Positions 4,915 to 6,077 of a DNA stretch of 6,077 nt are shown here, in pieces. A model generated the notes under the pieces. That model searched no databases. It was given only the letters and a program-made list of their open reading frames with translations, and was not told where the DNA came from. The DNA comes from Defluviitaleaceae bacterium (lineage in GTDB: Bacteria; Bacillota; Clostridia; Lachnospirales; WQUN01), in assembly GCA_009783395.1 (NCBI GenBank), contig WRHA01000287.1, forward strand, positions 1 to 6,077. The letters run 5' to 3'. Position numbers and translations under genes: made by a program. Every line of letters begins with the position of its first letter. Within the stretch, counting starts at the first letter, position 1.

Positions 4915-6077
4915 TTAGAAGTTGCCCAATCTGTTAATCAGCGTGTCGTAAACTGTGTCGATTACGTTTATTACGCGTGATGCCGCAATAAATTTGGCAT
5001 TAAATCGTACAAGGTTAAGCATTTCCTCTTCCGAGTCCACGGATTTTACAGACAGGCGGAGATTGTGTGTCGCTGTCGTAATTTCGTGATAGCTCTCGCG
5101 AAACCTTGCGGCCTGGTGGTTATCAACGGCGAGGTGATTGCTTGTCGCAATAATGAAATCGATAAGCCGACCTTCACGGAACAGGCTGCTATCGTTGGCG
5201 ATAGCAAGAAATCCGTGGATAATGTCGTTGTTTGCTTGACCGATATTGTGGTTGCTGGATGCGGCAAGTAAATCGGGATTATCAATGAGTTCTTGATTCA
5301 CCATGAAATTCAGCGCGTTAAACCGGCTGTAATCAACAGTGAAAAGCGGTCGTCCCATAGTATCCGTTGCCGTAAGCAAAATAGGCGTACCGTTGGGACC
5401 CAAAACAGGACTGCCCAGCGCATCAACGAGAACCGGAGGATTAGGGTCGGCAACAGTAATGAAATTACCGTCCGCATCGCGAGCGGGAACGCCTGTCGGA
5501 TTTCCGAGCGCGTCGACTTCGGACATTACCCACAACCTAAGGCTTGCAAACGGGTCATTCGGGTCATCCAAAAGCCCGCCATTGTTCGTATGCGGATCCA
5601 ACGCAGTGAAGAACAGCGCGTTTCTGTTGTTGCCGTTTGCATCGTATCCAAACAGATGCCCAATCGAGCCGGGGATAGTTTCGCCGTCGACATTGCGCCC
5701 TTCGTTCATTGCACGAGCAAAGGTGCGAATAAGCTGGTTTAATTGATTCATATAGAAAGGAATGCCTTTAAAATTCGTTGTGGCACCATCATTCCATTCC
5801 CTTCCGGCGTGCAGCTCATCGAATAAATCGTAGAGATCGCCAAAGCGGGCGGTGAAATTCGCATCATCCACTGCGGCGATAGCCGCGGTGACTGCATCGA
5901 CAAAAGCAGCTATGTCTGCCGCACTGGAATAAACGTTTAAAGATGTCGGGAATGACACAGATTCAAGTGTGGCGCGCATTTCGCCAATAAGCCCTAAGTC
6001 GGCGTCATCGTCCGGATCTCCGCGAAGAAAATGAAGAAGCGGAAGATAGTCGTCGACATCGCCGGCTTCACGTCCCG
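4915..6077 (-). CDS. flgK: FlgK, hook-associated protein 1, C-terminal part
   Basis: The frame is open from the right edge to a stop at 4915, giving about 386 residues without the N-terminus; ATG codons within, such as at 5979, are internal. FlgK is the first hook-filament junction protein, exported and capping the hook before FlgL is added. The segment 'KGIPFYMNQLNQLIRTFARAMNEG' (split here as KGIPFYMNQLNQLIR and TFARAMNEG, 5769-5698) matches the FlgK helix in which the export-competent protein packs, and the end carries the flagellar C-terminal signature: 'SVKSVDSEEEMLNLVRF', 'IAASRVINVIDTVYDTLINR', then LGNF. Between them a Gly/Asp/Pro-rich outer domain has three 'D-x-x-G-x-P' units (DALGNP, DALGSP, DTMGRP). 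The first visible part, rich in Asp and Ala, is not clearly family-like. It is the first visible gene of the minus-strand run, 75 bases upstream of flgL. Confidence 0.92.
   Translation of the reverse strand, partial: GREAGDVDDYLPLLHFLRGDPDDDADLGLIGEMRATLESVSFPTSLNVYSSAADIAAFVDAVTAAIAAVDDANFTARFGDLYDLFDELHAGREWNDGATTNFKGIPFYMNQLNQLIRTFARAMNEGRNVDGETIPGSIGHLFGYDANGNNRNALFFTALDPHTNNGGLLDDPNDPFASLRLWVMSEVDALGNPTGVPARDADGNFITVADPNPPVLVDALGSPVLGPNGTPILLTATDTMGRPLFTVDYSRFNALNFMVNQELIDNPDLLAASSNHNIGQANNDIIHGFLAIANDSSLFREGRLIDFIIATSNHLAVDNHQAARFRESYHEITTATHNLRLSVKSVDSEEEMLNLVRFNAKFIAASRVINVIDTVYDTLINRLGNF

Noticed and set aside
5293..5746. Two overlapping plus-strand open frames of 135-149 codons
   Set aside because: They are antisense to the well-supported flgK frame and resemble no known protein.

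Overview
The window reads as chromosomal DNA of a Gram-positive, flagellated, probably anaerobic Bacillota (Clostridia-like). The grounds are the gene order flgK-flgL-(flgL)-fliW-csrA, which follows the late flagellar operon of Bacillus and Clostridium, the strong AGGAGG-type ribosome binding sites, a CsrA with a C-terminal tail of Firmicutes type, and what looks like the start of an AraC-family regulator. No rRNA or other marker allows a finer placement.

Minus strand, from the right edge to about 709: one operon-like run. It starts inside flgK (3' part only). After a 75-base gap holding a perfect hairpin come two tandem flgL paralogues (512 and 603 codons, both far longer than the usual ~300), then fliW, then csrA, whose start lies inside the end of fliW. 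A rho-independent terminator built from the last csrA codons ends the run. FlgK and FlgL form the junction between hook and filament. FliW and CsrA form the partner switch that, in Bacillus subtilis, ties translation of flagellin to its export. In B. subtilis yviE lies between flgL and fliW; here a second flgL lies there instead.

The ribosome binding site of the first flgL matches the CsrA SELEX consensus at 10 of 12 positions, so CsrA made by this operon may control translation of a gene in its own operon. This is a hypothesis from sequence only.

Plus strand, 169-597: a small membrane-anchored protein with a BamE/SmpA-like C-terminal domain and a perfect ribosome binding site, convergent with the flagellar operon. 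Between it and the end of csrA lies about 100 bases of GC-rich, self-complementary DNA (about 60% G+C by hand count) with no convincing gene. At the left edge, reading leftward, are the first 23 codons of a probable AraC-family regulator. The 100-base divergent gap between it and the membrane-protein gene carries TTGAAC repeats spaced one helical turn apart, a possible operator.
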